A program made the position numbers and the translations under genes. The notes under the pieces were generated by a model. That model ran no database searches. It was not told the origin of the DNA and was given only the letters and a program-made list of their open reading frames with translations. Positions 8,723 to 16,862 of a DNA stretch of 64,000 nucleotides are shown here, piece by piece (the stretch's first letter is position 1; every line of letters begins with the position of its first letter). The stretch comes from Ferrovibrio terrae_B. GTDB taxonomy: Bacteria; Pseudomonadota; Alphaproteobacteria; Ferrovibrionales; Ferrovibrionaceae. The DNA lies in assembly GCF_943371255.1 (NCBI RefSeq), contig NZ_CALRUC010000004.1, positions 1 to 64,000 on the forward strand, given 5' to 3'.

Positions 8723-9214
8723 ATGTCCCGCCACGCCCACCAGCACGCCCCCCATACTCATGGCCATGACCACGCCGCCTGCATCAGCGATGCGCTGGCG
8801 GCGGCTGAAACCCATTGCAGCAATACCGGCGCCAAGCTCACGCCGATCCGCCGCCGGGTGCTGGAGCTGATCTGGCAGAGCCACAAGCCGGCCGGCGCCT
8901 ATGACCTGCTGGCCCAGCTGGGCGGCGATGGCCAGAAGGTGGCGCCGCCCACCGTGTATCGCGCGCTCGATTTCCTCGTCGAACAGGGACTGGTGCACCG
9001 GGTCGAAAGCCTGAATGCCTTCATCGGCTGCACCGCGCCGGGCCATGCCGTGCAGCAGGAAATCTTCATCTGCCGCCAGTGCGGCACCGCCACCGAGATC
9101 AACGATCCAGAACTCGGCACCCGCATCCAGCAGGATGCCCGGGCGCTGGGCTTCCAGGTCGAACGCCAGACCATCGAAGTGGTCGGCGTCTGCCGCGATT
9201 GCCGCGCGCTTTAG
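8723..9214 (+). CDS. zur: Fur family regulator, Zur-like
   Basis: A 163-residue metal-dependent repressor. The winged-helix region runs LTPIRRRVLELI to PPTVYRALDFL; the dimerisation domain has the HxxF-like FIGCTAPGHAVQQEIFICRQC layout with CxxC at 117-120 and a second CxxC at 157-160, as in Zur proteins, which use four cysteines for structural zinc. The extreme N-terminus holds seven histidines in the first 17 residues, an unusual potential metal-binding tail. No znuABC genes are nearby and no clear Zur box was seen, so Zur rather than another Fur paralogue is a family-level inference. Confidence 0.8.
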   Translation: MSRHAHQHAPHTHGHDHAACISDALAAAETHCSNTGAKLTPIRRRVLELIWQSHKPAGAYDLLAQLGGDGQKVAPPTVYRALDFLVEQGLVHRVESLNAFIGCTAPGHAVQQEIFICRQCGTATEINDPELGTRIQQDARALGFQVERQTIEVVGVCRDCRAL

Positions 9215-9374
9215 GGCTAGGCGCTAATCCGCTGCTTTCACAGCAAAGTTTCTGCCCCGCAAATGTCATTATGCCAACGCGCCATCGCGCGTTAGCCTGA
9301 GCGCAATCGGCGGTACCGCCGGATGAAGCTCAAGCCACACCGGCGGCCCGTCACCCTTGCCAGAGGAGGGTGCC

Positions 9375-9845
9375 ATGGCACTTGCGACCAGTCTGCAGCA
9401 GTTTCTCGACCGGCAATCCATTCCCTACCGGCTGATCGAGCATGCCCATGCGGCGACCATGCGCGAGGCGGCGCATTGTGCCGGCGTGCCGGAAGCCTGT
9501 GTGATCAAGGCCGTGCTGGTGGAAGACGACGACGGCTTCATGCTGGCCGCGGTGCCGGCCTCCTGCGATGTCGAACTGACCAGGCTCTCCAGGGCCGTGA
9601 AGCGGCCTGTCGAACTGGCGACCGAAAGCGACATCATGTCGCTGTTCACCGACTGCGTCCGCGGCGCGCTGCCGCCGCTGGGCAGTGCCTATGGCGTGGA
9701 GGTGGTGGTGGACCGGCGCCTGGATGCCATGGCCGATCTCTATTTCGAGGGCGGCGATCACCGCACCCTGGTGCATGTGACGGGCGAGGATTTCCGGCGC
9801 CTGATGCCGGAAGCCAGGCATGCCCGCATCAGCGTGATGCACTGA
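9375..9845 (+). CDS. YbaK/EbsC-type aminoacyl-tRNA deacylase
   Basis: A 156-residue trans-editing protein of the prolyl-tRNA synthetase INS-domain family, which hydrolyses mischarged tRNAs. The near-invariant lysine falls at about residue 45 in VIKAVLVED and the GxLPPLG loop at about 97-103. ATG 9375 has a strong AGGAGGG site at 9364-9370; an in-frame TTG at 9357 is less likely. The gene ends at a shared bidirectional terminator. Specificity (Cys, Ala or other) cannot be assigned. Confidence 0.85.
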   Translation: MALATSLQQFLDRQSIPYRLIEHAHAATMREAAHCAGVPEACVIKAVLVEDDDGFMLAAVPASCDVELTRLSRAVKRPVELATESDIMSLFTDCVRGALPPLGSAYGVEVVVDRRLDAMADLYFEGGDHRTLVHVTGEDFRRLMPEARHARISVMH

Positions 9846-9851
9846 ACGCGA

Positions 9852-9885
9852 AAGGCCCGCACCGGATGGTGCGGGCCTTCATTGC
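9852..9885. terminator. bidirectional intrinsic terminator
   Basis: Perfect stem GGCCCGCACC (9854-9863), loop GGAT, GGTGCGGGCC (9868-9877), flanked by AAA on the left and TTCATT on the right. It lies between the convergent YbaK-like gene and the small repeat protein gene and can serve both. Confidence 0.8.
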
Positions 9886-9913
9886 GATACGTGTCATCGC
9901 GACACGTCTACCG

Positions 9914-10213
9914 TCAGTGCTTCTGCTTCTGGCGGTCGCCATCAATCTCGCCCGGCTGGCGCCCGGGCTTCACGACGCGGCCATCGCCATCGGTATCCTT
10001 GCCGACCCAGTCGGTCTTGCCGGTGGATTTGCCGGCCTGCGCCCGGCGCTGCTGCGCACCGTCCACCTCACCGGCACGATGCCCCGGCTGCACGACACGG
10101 CCGTCATTGTCGGTGTCCTTGCCGACATCGCTCGAAGATGGCTTTTGGCCGGCCTGCTGCGGGTTCTGCGGCGGCGTGCGGGTCTGTTGCGGCTGCGGAT
10201 TTTTGTTGGGCAT
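9914..10213 (-). CDS. small hydrophilic protein with two acidic-loop repeats
   Basis: A 99-residue protein of unknown function. It is rich in Gln, Pro, Asp, Gly and Lys, lacks hydrophobic segments and is probably disordered. Residues 30-52 and 70-92 are near-identical repeats of the form VGKDTDxDGRVVxPGxxxGExDG, spaced 40 residues apart. DTDNDGRV and DTDGDGRV resemble calcium-binding loops of EF-hand/dockerin type, though the flanking helices are absent. A good AAGGAG site lies 6 nt before ATG 10213, supporting expression. It is convergent with the YbaK-like gene and faces away from the crotonase gene's 3' end. Confidence 0.65.
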   Translation of the reverse strand: MPNKNPQPQQTRTPPQNPQQAGQKPSSSDVGKDTDNDGRVVQPGHRAGEVDGAQQRRAQAGKSTGKTDWVGKDTDGDGRVVKPGRQPGEIDGDRQKQKH

Positions 10214-10296
10214 GATGAACTCCTTTCGTTGACGGATAAGAAACCTCCGTCACGCAGGAAATGTTCCCTGCCGATTACTGCGAAAAACGCAGAAAC

Positions 10297-11052
10297 TCAG
10301 CCAAACTTGGGCGGTCGTTTCTCGAAAAAGGCGGTCATCGCCTCGCGCGCCTCGGCCGATTTAAGCTGGCTGCGGAAGTGCCCGCCTTCCAGCGCCATCT
10401 GCCCGGCCACATCGCCCTTGGTGTGTTTCAGCAGCTGCTTGGTCAGCTTCATTGCCGTCGGCGGTTTGGCCGCCAGCTTCTGCGCGATCTGCAGCGCTTC
10501 CGGCACCACGCGCGCATCGGGGAAGATCGCATTGGCGATGCCATAGGCCTTCGCCGTATCGGCATCGAAGGGCTCGCCCAGCAGCAGCAGTTCGGCGGCG
10601 CGGTGATGGCCGATCATGGCTGGCAGCAGCAGCGAGGAGGCAGCTTCCGGCACTAGTGCCAGATTGACGAAGGGCAGCGACAGCTTGGCGCCGGCGCCGA
10701 CATAAACCAGGTCGCAATGCAGCAGCATGGTGGTGCCGACGCCAACCGCCACGCCGGTCACCGCGGCAACCAGCGGCTTGCTGGCCGTGCTGATCGCGCG
10801 CAGGAAGCGGAACACCGGCGTGTTGTCGCCCTGCGGCGGATTGTTGAGGAAGTCCTGCAGGTCGTTGCCGGCTGTGAAGGCCCCGCCATTGCCGGCGAAC
10901 AGGATCACGCGCACGGCGGCATCGGTTTCGGCGGCCTCCAGCGCATCGGCCAGCGTGGCATACATCGCCGAGGTCAGCGCATTCTTCTTTTCAGGCCGGT
11001 TGAAGGTGATGGTCAGGATGCCATCAGCCTGCGCAGTCAGGATCTCGGTCAT
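10297..11052 (-). CDS. enoyl-CoA hydratase/isomerase family protein
   Basis: A 251-residue crotonase. The first oxyanion segment is FTAGNDLQDF near residue 60, the second GVAVGVGTTMLLHCDL near 95-110. The active-site stretch LVPEAASSLLLP is typical of the enoyl-CoA isomerase/ECI2-like branch rather than of classical hydratases. It is the third gene of a leftward run metC - GNAT - crotonase with a 23-nt gap to the GNAT gene. This is a second crotonase in the window but not a close copy of the one at 1.3-2.1 kb. Confidence 0.87.
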   Translation of the reverse strand: MTEILTAQADGILTITFNRPEKKNALTSAMYATLADALEAAETDAAVRVILFAGNGGAFTAGNDLQDFLNNPPQGDNTPVFRFLRAISTASKPLVAAVTGVAVGVGTTMLLHCDLVYVGAGAKLSLPFVNLALVPEAASSLLLPAMIGHHRAAELLLLGEPFDADTAKAYGIANAIFPDARVVPEALQIAQKLAAKPPTAMKLTKQLLKHTKGDVAGQMALEGGHFRSQLKSAEAREAMTAFFEKRPPKFG

Positions 11053-11075
11053 TGTTTGCTCCCCGGAAGCCGGTT

Positions 11076-11930
11076 TCAGTCGGCGAGCAGCAAAATGGCA
11101 TAGTCTCCGATGCGCGTGAAGCCTATCGCTAGGTAAGCCGTCTGGGCGGCCGGGTTATCCTCCGGCGTGAACAGCACGGCCTGAGTGACGCCATCGCGCC
11201 GGGCCAGGGCTAGCGCGCCGGCAACCACGGCACGGCCATAGCCCCGGCTGCGGCTTTCCGGCGGGGTCCAGACATTGCCGATCTGCACGGTATCGGGCAG
11301 GCGCGCATTGAAGCAGCAGCCGGCCACCGGCCTGCCATTGTCCAGCAGGATGAACTGGCTGCCCTCGGCCACCCACCGGGTCACTTCGCCGGCTGCGCTT
11401 TGCGCCAGGGCCTGCGATGGCGTGGCGCCCAGGCTTTCGCAGCAGAAATCGAGCCGCCACTGATACAGCAATTCATGATCGGCAGCGGTGGCGCGGCGGC
11501 AGTGCAGAGTCTGCCCCTGCAGCAGCGGGGCCGGCAGCACCAGCCGCTCCAGCGGCAGCGCCATCAGCATCTCGCGCGAGCGCAGCTTGTGATGGGCGCC
11601 GTTCTGCGCGATGGCATCCTCGGCATCCAGCGCCTGCTGCCATGGACCGATAATGCCGGCCACTGCGCGGCCGTCGGCCACCATGCGGGCGACGGCACCG
11701 GCATGCTGCGGCGCATAGACCGCCAGCATGCCCTGCCAGTACAGCGCGGCGGTGCCGACGATCCGCTCGCCATCGAAGGCGGCAGCATAGCGGCCCTGAT
11801 AGGGCTCGCTGCCGTCGACGATGCCGCTCTGCGCCAGATTGGAACGCAGGATCATGGTTTCGGCAGTATGGCCGCGCAGGAAGGCGTCGAGCTGCGGCTG
11901 GTCCTGCGGAGTGAGAAGGCGAATGGTCAC
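11076..11930 (-). CDS. GNAT family N-acetyltransferase (two-domain)
   Basis: A 284-residue protein whose C-terminal half is a recognisable GNAT domain: acetyl-CoA-binding motif A is RSRGYGRAVVAGALALARR near residue 225-245, followed by NPAAQTAYLAIGF. The N-terminal half has a degenerate GNAT-like layout. GTG 11930 is chosen because it begins 2 nt after the metC stop; the longer open frame is only metC antiphase sequence. Substrate unknown. Coupling to metC suggests co-expression but not a shared pathway. Confidence 0.8.
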   Translation of the reverse strand: MTIRLLTPQDQPQLDAFLRGHTAETMILRSNLAQSGIVDGSEPYQGRYAAAFDGERIVGTAALYWQGMLAVYAPQHAGAVARMVADGRAVAGIIGPWQQALDAEDAIAQNGAHHKLRSREMLMALPLERLVLPAPLLQGQTLHCRRATAADHELLYQWRLDFCCESLGATPSQALAQSAAGEVTRWVAEGSQFILLDNGRPVAGCCFNARLPDTVQIGNVWTPPESRSRGYGRAVVAGALALARRDGVTQAVLFTPEDNPAAQTAYLAIGFTRIGDYAILLLAD

Positions 11931-11932
11931 GT

Positions 11933-13117
11933 TTATGCCTGTGCCTTGTTCAGCCGGTCGAAGCCGGCTTTCAGATCGGCGATCAGGTCGCCGGTATCCT
12001 CCAGGCCGATATGCAGGCGGATCAGCGAGCCGTGATCCTGCCATGGTTCGGCGGTGCGCACGCTCTTGATCGCCGGCACCGAGACCAGGCTTTCATAGCC
12101 GCCCCAGGAATAGCCGATGCCGAACAGTTCGAGATGGTCGACGAATTCGGCGACTGCCGCATCGCTGTATTTCTTCTGCAGCTCGAAGGCGAACAGGCCG
12201 CAGGCACCGAGGAAATCGCGCTTCCAGATACCATGGCCCGGATCCTGTGGCAGGCCGGGATGCCGCACGCTGGTGACTTCCTCGCGGCTGCGCAGCCAGT
12301 CCGCCACGGTGAGGCCGCTTTCCATGTGGCGCGGCAGCCGCACCGCCATGGTGCGCAGGCCGCGCAGGCCGAGATAGACCTCGTCGGGGCCGGCATTGGC
12401 GCCGATGGTGCGCGCGGTGTCGCGCAGGGTCGGCCACATCTCCTTGGTGGCGATCACGATGCCCAGCATGGCATCGGAATGGCCGACGATATATTTGGTC
12501 GCGGCATGCACCGAAAGATCGACGCCATGGCTGAAGCTCTTGAAATAGAGCGGCGTGCCCCAGGTGTTGTCCATCGCCAGCTTGGCGCCATGCTTGTGCG
12601 TAACCTCGGCAATCGCCGCCACGTCCATCATCTCGAAGGTGAGCGAGCCCGGCGATTCAATGAACACCAGCGTGGTGTTGGGGCGGAACAGCGCCTTGAA
12701 GCTCGCCATGTCGATGGCGGTCTTGAAATACTCGGTCTCGACGCCGAGCCGTTTCAGCACGGTGTCGCAGAAATGCCGGGTCGGGCCATAGATGTTGTCG
12801 ACCACCAGGATATGGTCGCCGGCCTTCACCACGCTGAGGATCGCGCCCGAGCAGGCGCCGGCGCCTGACGGATAGGCGATGGCGCGATAGCCGCCTTCCA
12901 GTTCGGCCACGGTATTCTCGAACGCATAGGTCAGCGGCGTGCCGACGCGGCCATAGGAGGTGACCTGCTTGTCTTCCGCCCGTGCGGTATACACATCGGC
13001 CAGTGCTTTCAGGCTCGGCTGCAGGATGGTCGAGGCGCGATAGACCGGGATATTGACGGCGCCGTGATGGCCTTCCGGGTCGCGGCCGAGCGTGGCGAGC
13101 TTGGTTTCGTCTTTCAT
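11933..13117 (-). CDS. metC: cystathionine beta-lyase
   Basis: A 394-residue PLP enzyme of the Cys/Met metabolism family that cleaves cystathionine to homocysteine, pyruvate and ammonia. The PLP lysine is in the SVHAATKYIVGHSD motif at about residue 208; the substrate-binding GRVGTPLTYAFE stretch near residue 60 and the C-terminal GLEDTGDLIADL are typical. ATG 13117 follows GGAG at a 6-nt spacing; an upstream in-frame ATG at 13141 is less favoured. Close paralogues (cystathionine gamma-synthase, methionine gamma-lyase) cannot be excluded. Confidence 0.85.
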   Translation of the reverse strand: MKDETKLATLGRDPEGHHGAVNIPVYRASTILQPSLKALADVYTARAEDKQVTSYGRVGTPLTYAFENTVAELEGGYRAIAYPSGAGACSGAILSVVKAGDHILVVDNIYGPTRHFCDTVLKRLGVETEYFKTAIDMASFKALFRPNTTLVFIESPGSLTFEMMDVAAIAEVTHKHGAKLAMDNTWGTPLYFKSFSHGVDLSVHAATKYIVGHSDAMLGIVIATKEMWPTLRDTARTIGANAGPDEVYLGLRGLRTMAVRLPRHMESGLTVADWLRSREEVTSVRHPGLPQDPGHGIWKRDFLGACGLFAFELQKKYSDAAVAEFVDHLELFGIGYSWGGYESLVSVPAIKSVRTAEPWQDHGSLIRLHIGLEDTGDLIADLKAGFDRLNKAQA

Positions 13118-13159
13118 GGCGGACTCCAATCTGGGGTCCAACTATCGCAAAGCCCCGGA

Positions 13160-13672
13160 TCAATGAGAAGACTTGGCGGCCCCGGCTTCCAGCCATAATG
13201 CCGCAGCAAAGCAGAATAGGGCCATCAGGCTGGCAATCATGCGCAGGGTGTTCCAGGTGATCCAGGGCTGGGCATAATCCTGCCAGATCGCCGCGGCCGA
13301 CTGGGCGGTGGGTGTCGCGGCGGCCAGGGCCTCGTTCAGCGGCACATTGAAGGCCATGGTGACGGCGAAGGCGCCGCAGCCATAGAGTGCCGTGCCGGAC
13401 CACACCAGCCAGGCGGCCGGATCGCGCGGCTGGCGCAGCGCCATGGCGATGCTGGCCAGCAGGCCGAACCCCAGCGTGCCGAAAAAGCTGAAGGCGAAGG
13501 TCATGTTGCGCACGGTGGCGTTGATCGCCTGCATGGCGGCAATCGCCGCCATAGGATCGGCCGCATCGAGGCCGGGCATGACCGAACAGTGATAGGCGTA
13601 GAAAAAGCCGGCGATCAGTGCGGCCGCCAGCGCGGCCAGGCTGGTGACGGACAGGCAGAGCGGTCGCAGCAT
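13160..13672 (-). CDS. DUF1772 family membrane protein
   Basis: A 170-residue protein with four predicted membrane helices (near residues 5-25, 57-78, 85-105 and 142-162) and the layout of the DUF1772/anthrone oxygenase-like family, including the FFYAYHCSVMPGLD start and a conserved N-P-x-N-like VPLNEAL motif. Function is not established for bacterial members. It lies 42 nt upstream of metC on the same strand and could be cotranscribed. Confidence 0.75.
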   Translation of the reverse strand: MLRPLCLSVTSLAALAAALIAGFFYAYHCSVMPGLDAADPMAAIAAMQAINATVRNMTFAFSFFGTLGFGLLASIAMALRQPRDPAAWLVWSGTALYGCGAFAVTMAFNVPLNEALAAATPTAQSAAAIWQDYAQPWITWNTLRMIASLMALFCFAAALWLEAGAAKSSH

Positions 13673-13825
13673 GATTCCCCCCGGAGCGAAATGTTGGGAT
13701 GCTGCACGCCGGCCGAACCAATTTCCTGCGCAACTTTGCTTTGGTCCGGCCCGGCGGGCCTTGGCGGCAGCCGGGCAGGGAGCCTAACATTGCCACTTCG
13801 TATTTCTGAGTGAAGAGGCTGTCCC

Positions 13826-15226
13826 ATGACCCGCGATGCCGCGATCCGCGCTGCGACCACCTATCTGGACGAGGGCGGTTTCCTCGCCGATCTCACCCGC
13901 CGCGTCGCCATCCCCACCGAAAGCCAGAATCCCGATCGTGCCGGCGCGCTGGGCGATTATCTGGAACAGGAAATGCGCGGCTCGCTCGAAGCGCTCGGCT
14001 TCCAGTGCACGGTGCATCCCAATCCCTCGCCCAAGGGCGGACCTTTCCTGGTTGCCATCCGCCGCGAGGCCGGCGCCAGCAAGACGCTGTTCTCCTACGG
14101 CCATGGCGATGTGATCCGCGGCCAGGATGCACAATGGCGCAGCGGCCTGTCGCCCTGGCAGATCGTGCAGGAGGGTGAAAAGCTCTACGGCCGCGGCACC
14201 GCCGACAACAAGGGCCAGCATACGGTGAACATCGCCGCCATGGCCGCCGTGCTGAAGGCGCGCGGCGGCAAGCTCGGCTTCAATGTCGTGCTGCTGATCG
14301 AAACCGGCGAGGAGGTCGGCTCGCCCGGCCTCGATGCCTTCTGTAAGTCCCAGAAGGACGCCTGGAACGCCAACCTGTTTCTGGCCTCGGATGGCCCACG
14401 CCTGTCGCCGGAACGGCCGACGCTGTATTGCGGCGCGCGCGGCGCGATGAATTTCGACCTCACAGTGAATCTGCGCGAGGGCGCGCATCATTCGGGCAAC
14501 TGGGGCGGCCTGCTGGCCGATCCGGGCATCATCCTCGCCCATGCCATCGCCAGCATTGCCGGGCCCACCGGCCAGATTCGCGTGCCCGAATGGGTGCCGA
14601 AGGAGCTGCCGGCCGGGGTGAAGCGCGCGCTCGCCGATTGCGAAGTCGGCGGCGGCAGCGACGGGCCGCAGATCGATGCCTGGTGGGGCGAGCCGGGCCT
14701 GACGCCGGCCGAACGCGTCTATGGCTGGTGCAGCTTCGATGTGCTGGCCTTCAAGACCGGCAATCCCGAATTCCCGGTCAATGCGATTCCCGGCATCGCC
14801 AGCGCGCATTGCCAGATCCGTTTCGTGGTCGGGCCGGATTCATCGCAGTTCCTGCCAGCATTGCGCCGCCATCTGGATCGCCACGGCTTCCCGCAGGTGC
14901 AGGTGACGCAGGCGCGGGCCGAGGTCTTCACCGCCACGCGGCTCGATCCCGATCATCCCTATGTGCATTTCGCAGTGGCCTCGGTCGAGAAGACCATGGG
15001 CCGCAAGCCGGCGCTGCTGCCCAATCTGGGTGGCTCGCTGCCCAACGAGGTGTTTGCCGAAACGCTCGGCCTGCCCACCGTGTGGATGCCGCATTCCTAC
15101 GCCGCCTGTTCGCAGCATGCGCCGAACGAGCATATCCTGCTGCCGGTGATGCGCGAGGGGCTGGCGATGATGGCCGGCCTGCTATGGGATTTGGGCGAGG
15201 CCGATGCCCGCATTCTGCCGTCCTGA
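13826..15226 (+). CDS. M20 family metallopeptidase
   Basis: A 466-residue dizinc peptidase/deacylase. Metal-binding and catalytic motifs are readable: YGHGDV near residue 91 (His and Asp), GRGTADNKG near 127 (bridging Asp), and ETGEEVGSPG near 163 (general base Glu and metal Glu). The central lid/dimerisation domain follows (RGAMNFDLTV onwards) and the last metal His is in MPHSYAACSQHAPNEH. The exact substrate (dipeptide, acylamino acid) is not indicated by neighbours. A YqaA-like membrane gene follows at about 24 nt. Confidence 0.88.
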   Translation: MTRDAAIRAATTYLDEGGFLADLTRRVAIPTESQNPDRAGALGDYLEQEMRGSLEALGFQCTVHPNPSPKGGPFLVAIRREAGASKTLFSYGHGDVIRGQDAQWRSGLSPWQIVQEGEKLYGRGTADNKGQHTVNIAAMAAVLKARGGKLGFNVVLLIETGEEVGSPGLDAFCKSQKDAWNANLFLASDGPRLSPERPTLYCGARGAMNFDLTVNLREGAHHSGNWGGLLADPGIILAHAIASIAGPTGQIRVPEWVPKELPAGVKRALADCEVGGGSDGPQIDAWWGEPGLTPAERVYGWCSFDVLAFKTGNPEFPVNAIPGIASAHCQIRFVVGPDSSQFLPALRRHLDRHGFPQVQVTQARAEVFTATRLDPDHPYVHFAVASVEKTMGRKPALLPNLGGSLPNEVFAETLGLPTVWMPHSYAACSQHAPNEHILLPVMREGLAMMAGLLWDLGEADARILPS

Positions 15227-15250
15227 TCGGGGCCATCCATCGACCAGGCA

Positions 15251-15694
15251 TTGACACTCGGCGGCCTGTTTTTCTGGTCGTTGCTGGCTGCCACTCTGGT
15301 GCCGCTGTCGTCGGAGGTGGCGCTGTCGACGGCCCATGCCATGGCCGCGGCCCCGCCCGTTCAACTCTTCCTGGTCGCCACCGCCGGCAATATGTGCGGT
15401 GCACTCATTAACTGGGGTCTGGGGGGCTGGTGCCTGCGCTTTAAGCACAAGCGCTGGTTTCCAATCACGCCCGACCGCCTGCATCAAGCCGAGATCCGCT
15501 TTGCGCGCTGGGGCGGCTGGATCCTGCTTTTCTCTTGGATTCCGGTGATCGGCGACCCGCTGACCTTTGCTGCAGGCGCACTCCGCTACCCCTTGGCCCG
15601 ATTCTTGATAGTGGTGACGGCCGGCAAGGCAGCGCGGTATGCGGCCATCCTGTGGATAACTGACGTTATCTTGCCGGTTTTTACAGCGTCGTGA
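15251..15694 (+). CDS. YqaA/DedA-like small membrane protein
   Basis: About 147 residues, with an N-terminal FFWSLLAATLVPLSSEVAL segment and the later RFARWGGWILLFSWIPVIGDPLTFAAGALRYP region (given by its ends) typical of SNARE-associated/VTT-domain YqaA proteins of the inner membrane. No ATG or GTG exists between the upstream stop at 15226 and the first conserved residues, so TTG 15251 is the likely start. Members are linked to envelope lipid scrambling in the wider DedA family; a specific role here is unknown. Confidence 0.72.
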   Translation: MTLGGLFFWSLLAATLVPLSSEVALSTAHAMAAAPPVQLFLVATAGNMCGALINWGLGGWCLRFKHKRWFPITPDRLHQAEIRFARWGGWILLFSWIPVIGDPLTFAAGALRYPLARFLIVVTAGKAARYAAILWITDVILPVFTAS

Positions 15695-15753
15695 TAATTT
15701 TAGGCAGTTCTGCCCCAACGCAGAACCCAGTCACAACAGGGAAGGGTTAACCT

Positions 15754-16773
15754 ATGAAACTTATTGCAACGGCCGCTGCCGCGGCGGCGCTTGTGTTTGT
15801 CGCACAGGGCGCGCAGGCAGGCGCCACCTTTGATTCCGTTAAGGCCAAGGGCTTTGTGCAGTGTGGCACGAATACCGGTCTCGGCGGTTTCGCCGCCCCG
15901 GACAGCCAGGGCGTCTGGAAGGGCCTCGATGTCGATGTCTGCCGTGCGGTTGCCGCCGCGATGTTCGGCGACGCCACCAAGGTGAAATATACCGGCCTGA
16001 CCGCGCAGCAGCGTTTCACCGCCCTGCAGTCGGGCGAAGTGGATCTGCTGTCGCGCAACACCACGCAGACCCTGACCCGCGACGCCTCGCTGGGTTTGAT
16101 CGGCGCCGGCATCAATTATTATGACGGCCAGGGCTTCATGGTGACCAAGAAGCTCGGCGTGAAGAGCGCCAAGGAGCTGAACGGCGCCACCGTCTGCGTG
16201 CAGCCGGGCACCACCACCGAACTGAACCTCGCCGACTATTTCCGCTCGGAAAAGATGACCTTCAAGCCGGTCGTCATCGAGAAGCTGGATGAAGTCGTTG
16301 CCGCTTACGCTTCCGGCCGTTGCGACGTGTACACCACGGACGCCTCCGGTCTGGCCGCCACGCGCGCGACCCAGCTGCCGAACGGCGACGATCATCTGAT
16401 CCTGCCGGAAATCATCTCCAAGGAGCCGCTCGGCCCGATGGTGCGTCAGGGTGACGACCAGTGGCTGGTCGTGGTCCGCTGGGCGCTCAACGCGATGATC
16501 GAGGCCGAGGAATACGGCATCACCTCGAAGAATGTCGACGAGATGCTGAAGAGCGACAACCCGAACATCAAGCGCATCCTGGGTGTCACCCCGGGTGCCG
16601 GCAAGGCGCTCGGCCTTGACGAGAAGTGGGCCTACAACATCGTCAAGCAGGTCGGCAATTACGGCGAAAGCTTCGAACGTAATGTCGGCATGGGCAGCCC
16701 GCTGAAGCTGGCGCGTGGCGTCAACCAGATGTGGTCGAAGGGCGGCGCGCTCTACGCCTGGCCGATCCGCTAA
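15754..16773 (+). CDS. aapJ: general L-amino-acid ABC transporter, substrate-binding protein
   Basis: Periplasmic receptor of the broad-specificity Aap/Bzt importer, 339 residues. A Sec signal peptide ends at GAQA near residue 22; the mature part has the polar-amino-acid SBP features GFAAPDSQGVWKGLDVDVCRAVA and the long AapJ-type C-terminus. GGGAAGGG precedes the ATG. It is followed by a 12-bp stem-loop without a T-run, then by aapQ, aapM and aapP in the standard order. Confidence 0.93.
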   Translation: MKLIATAAAAAALVFVAQGAQAGATFDSVKAKGFVQCGTNTGLGGFAAPDSQGVWKGLDVDVCRAVAAAMFGDATKVKYTGLTAQQRFTALQSGEVDLLSRNTTQTLTRDASLGLIGAGINYYDGQGFMVTKKLGVKSAKELNGATVCVQPGTTTELNLADYFRSEKMTFKPVVIEKLDEVVAAYASGRCDVYTTDASGLAATRATQLPNGDDHLILPEIISKEPLGPMVRQGDDQWLVVVRWALNAMIEAEEYGITSKNVDEMLKSDNPNIKRILGVTPGAGKALGLDEKWAYNIVKQVGNYGESFERNVGMGSPLKLARGVNQMWSKGGALYAWPIR

Positions 16774-16783
16774 GTCGTAAGCA

Positions 16784-16814
16784 GGGCCGGCGGTGTACAG
16801 GGCACCGCCGGCCC
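16784..16814 (+). promoter_or_regulatory. intercistronic stem-loop downstream of aapJ
   Basis: Perfect 12-bp stem GGGCCGGCGGTG / CACCGCCGGCCC with a 7-nt loop and no following T-run. Its position right after the binding-protein gene suggests protection of the aapJ mRNA 3' end after processing, giving excess receptor, rather than full termination. Confidence 0.7.
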
Positions 16815-16862
16815 ATCGCTTTCAGCTGGCATTTATAAGTTTCTCTTAGCCATGGGGGGCAC

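Noticed and set aside
9215..9374. Looked for a Zur box near the Zur-like gene
   Set aside because: Only a partial ATGT...ATTAT fragment was seen, without dyad symmetry.
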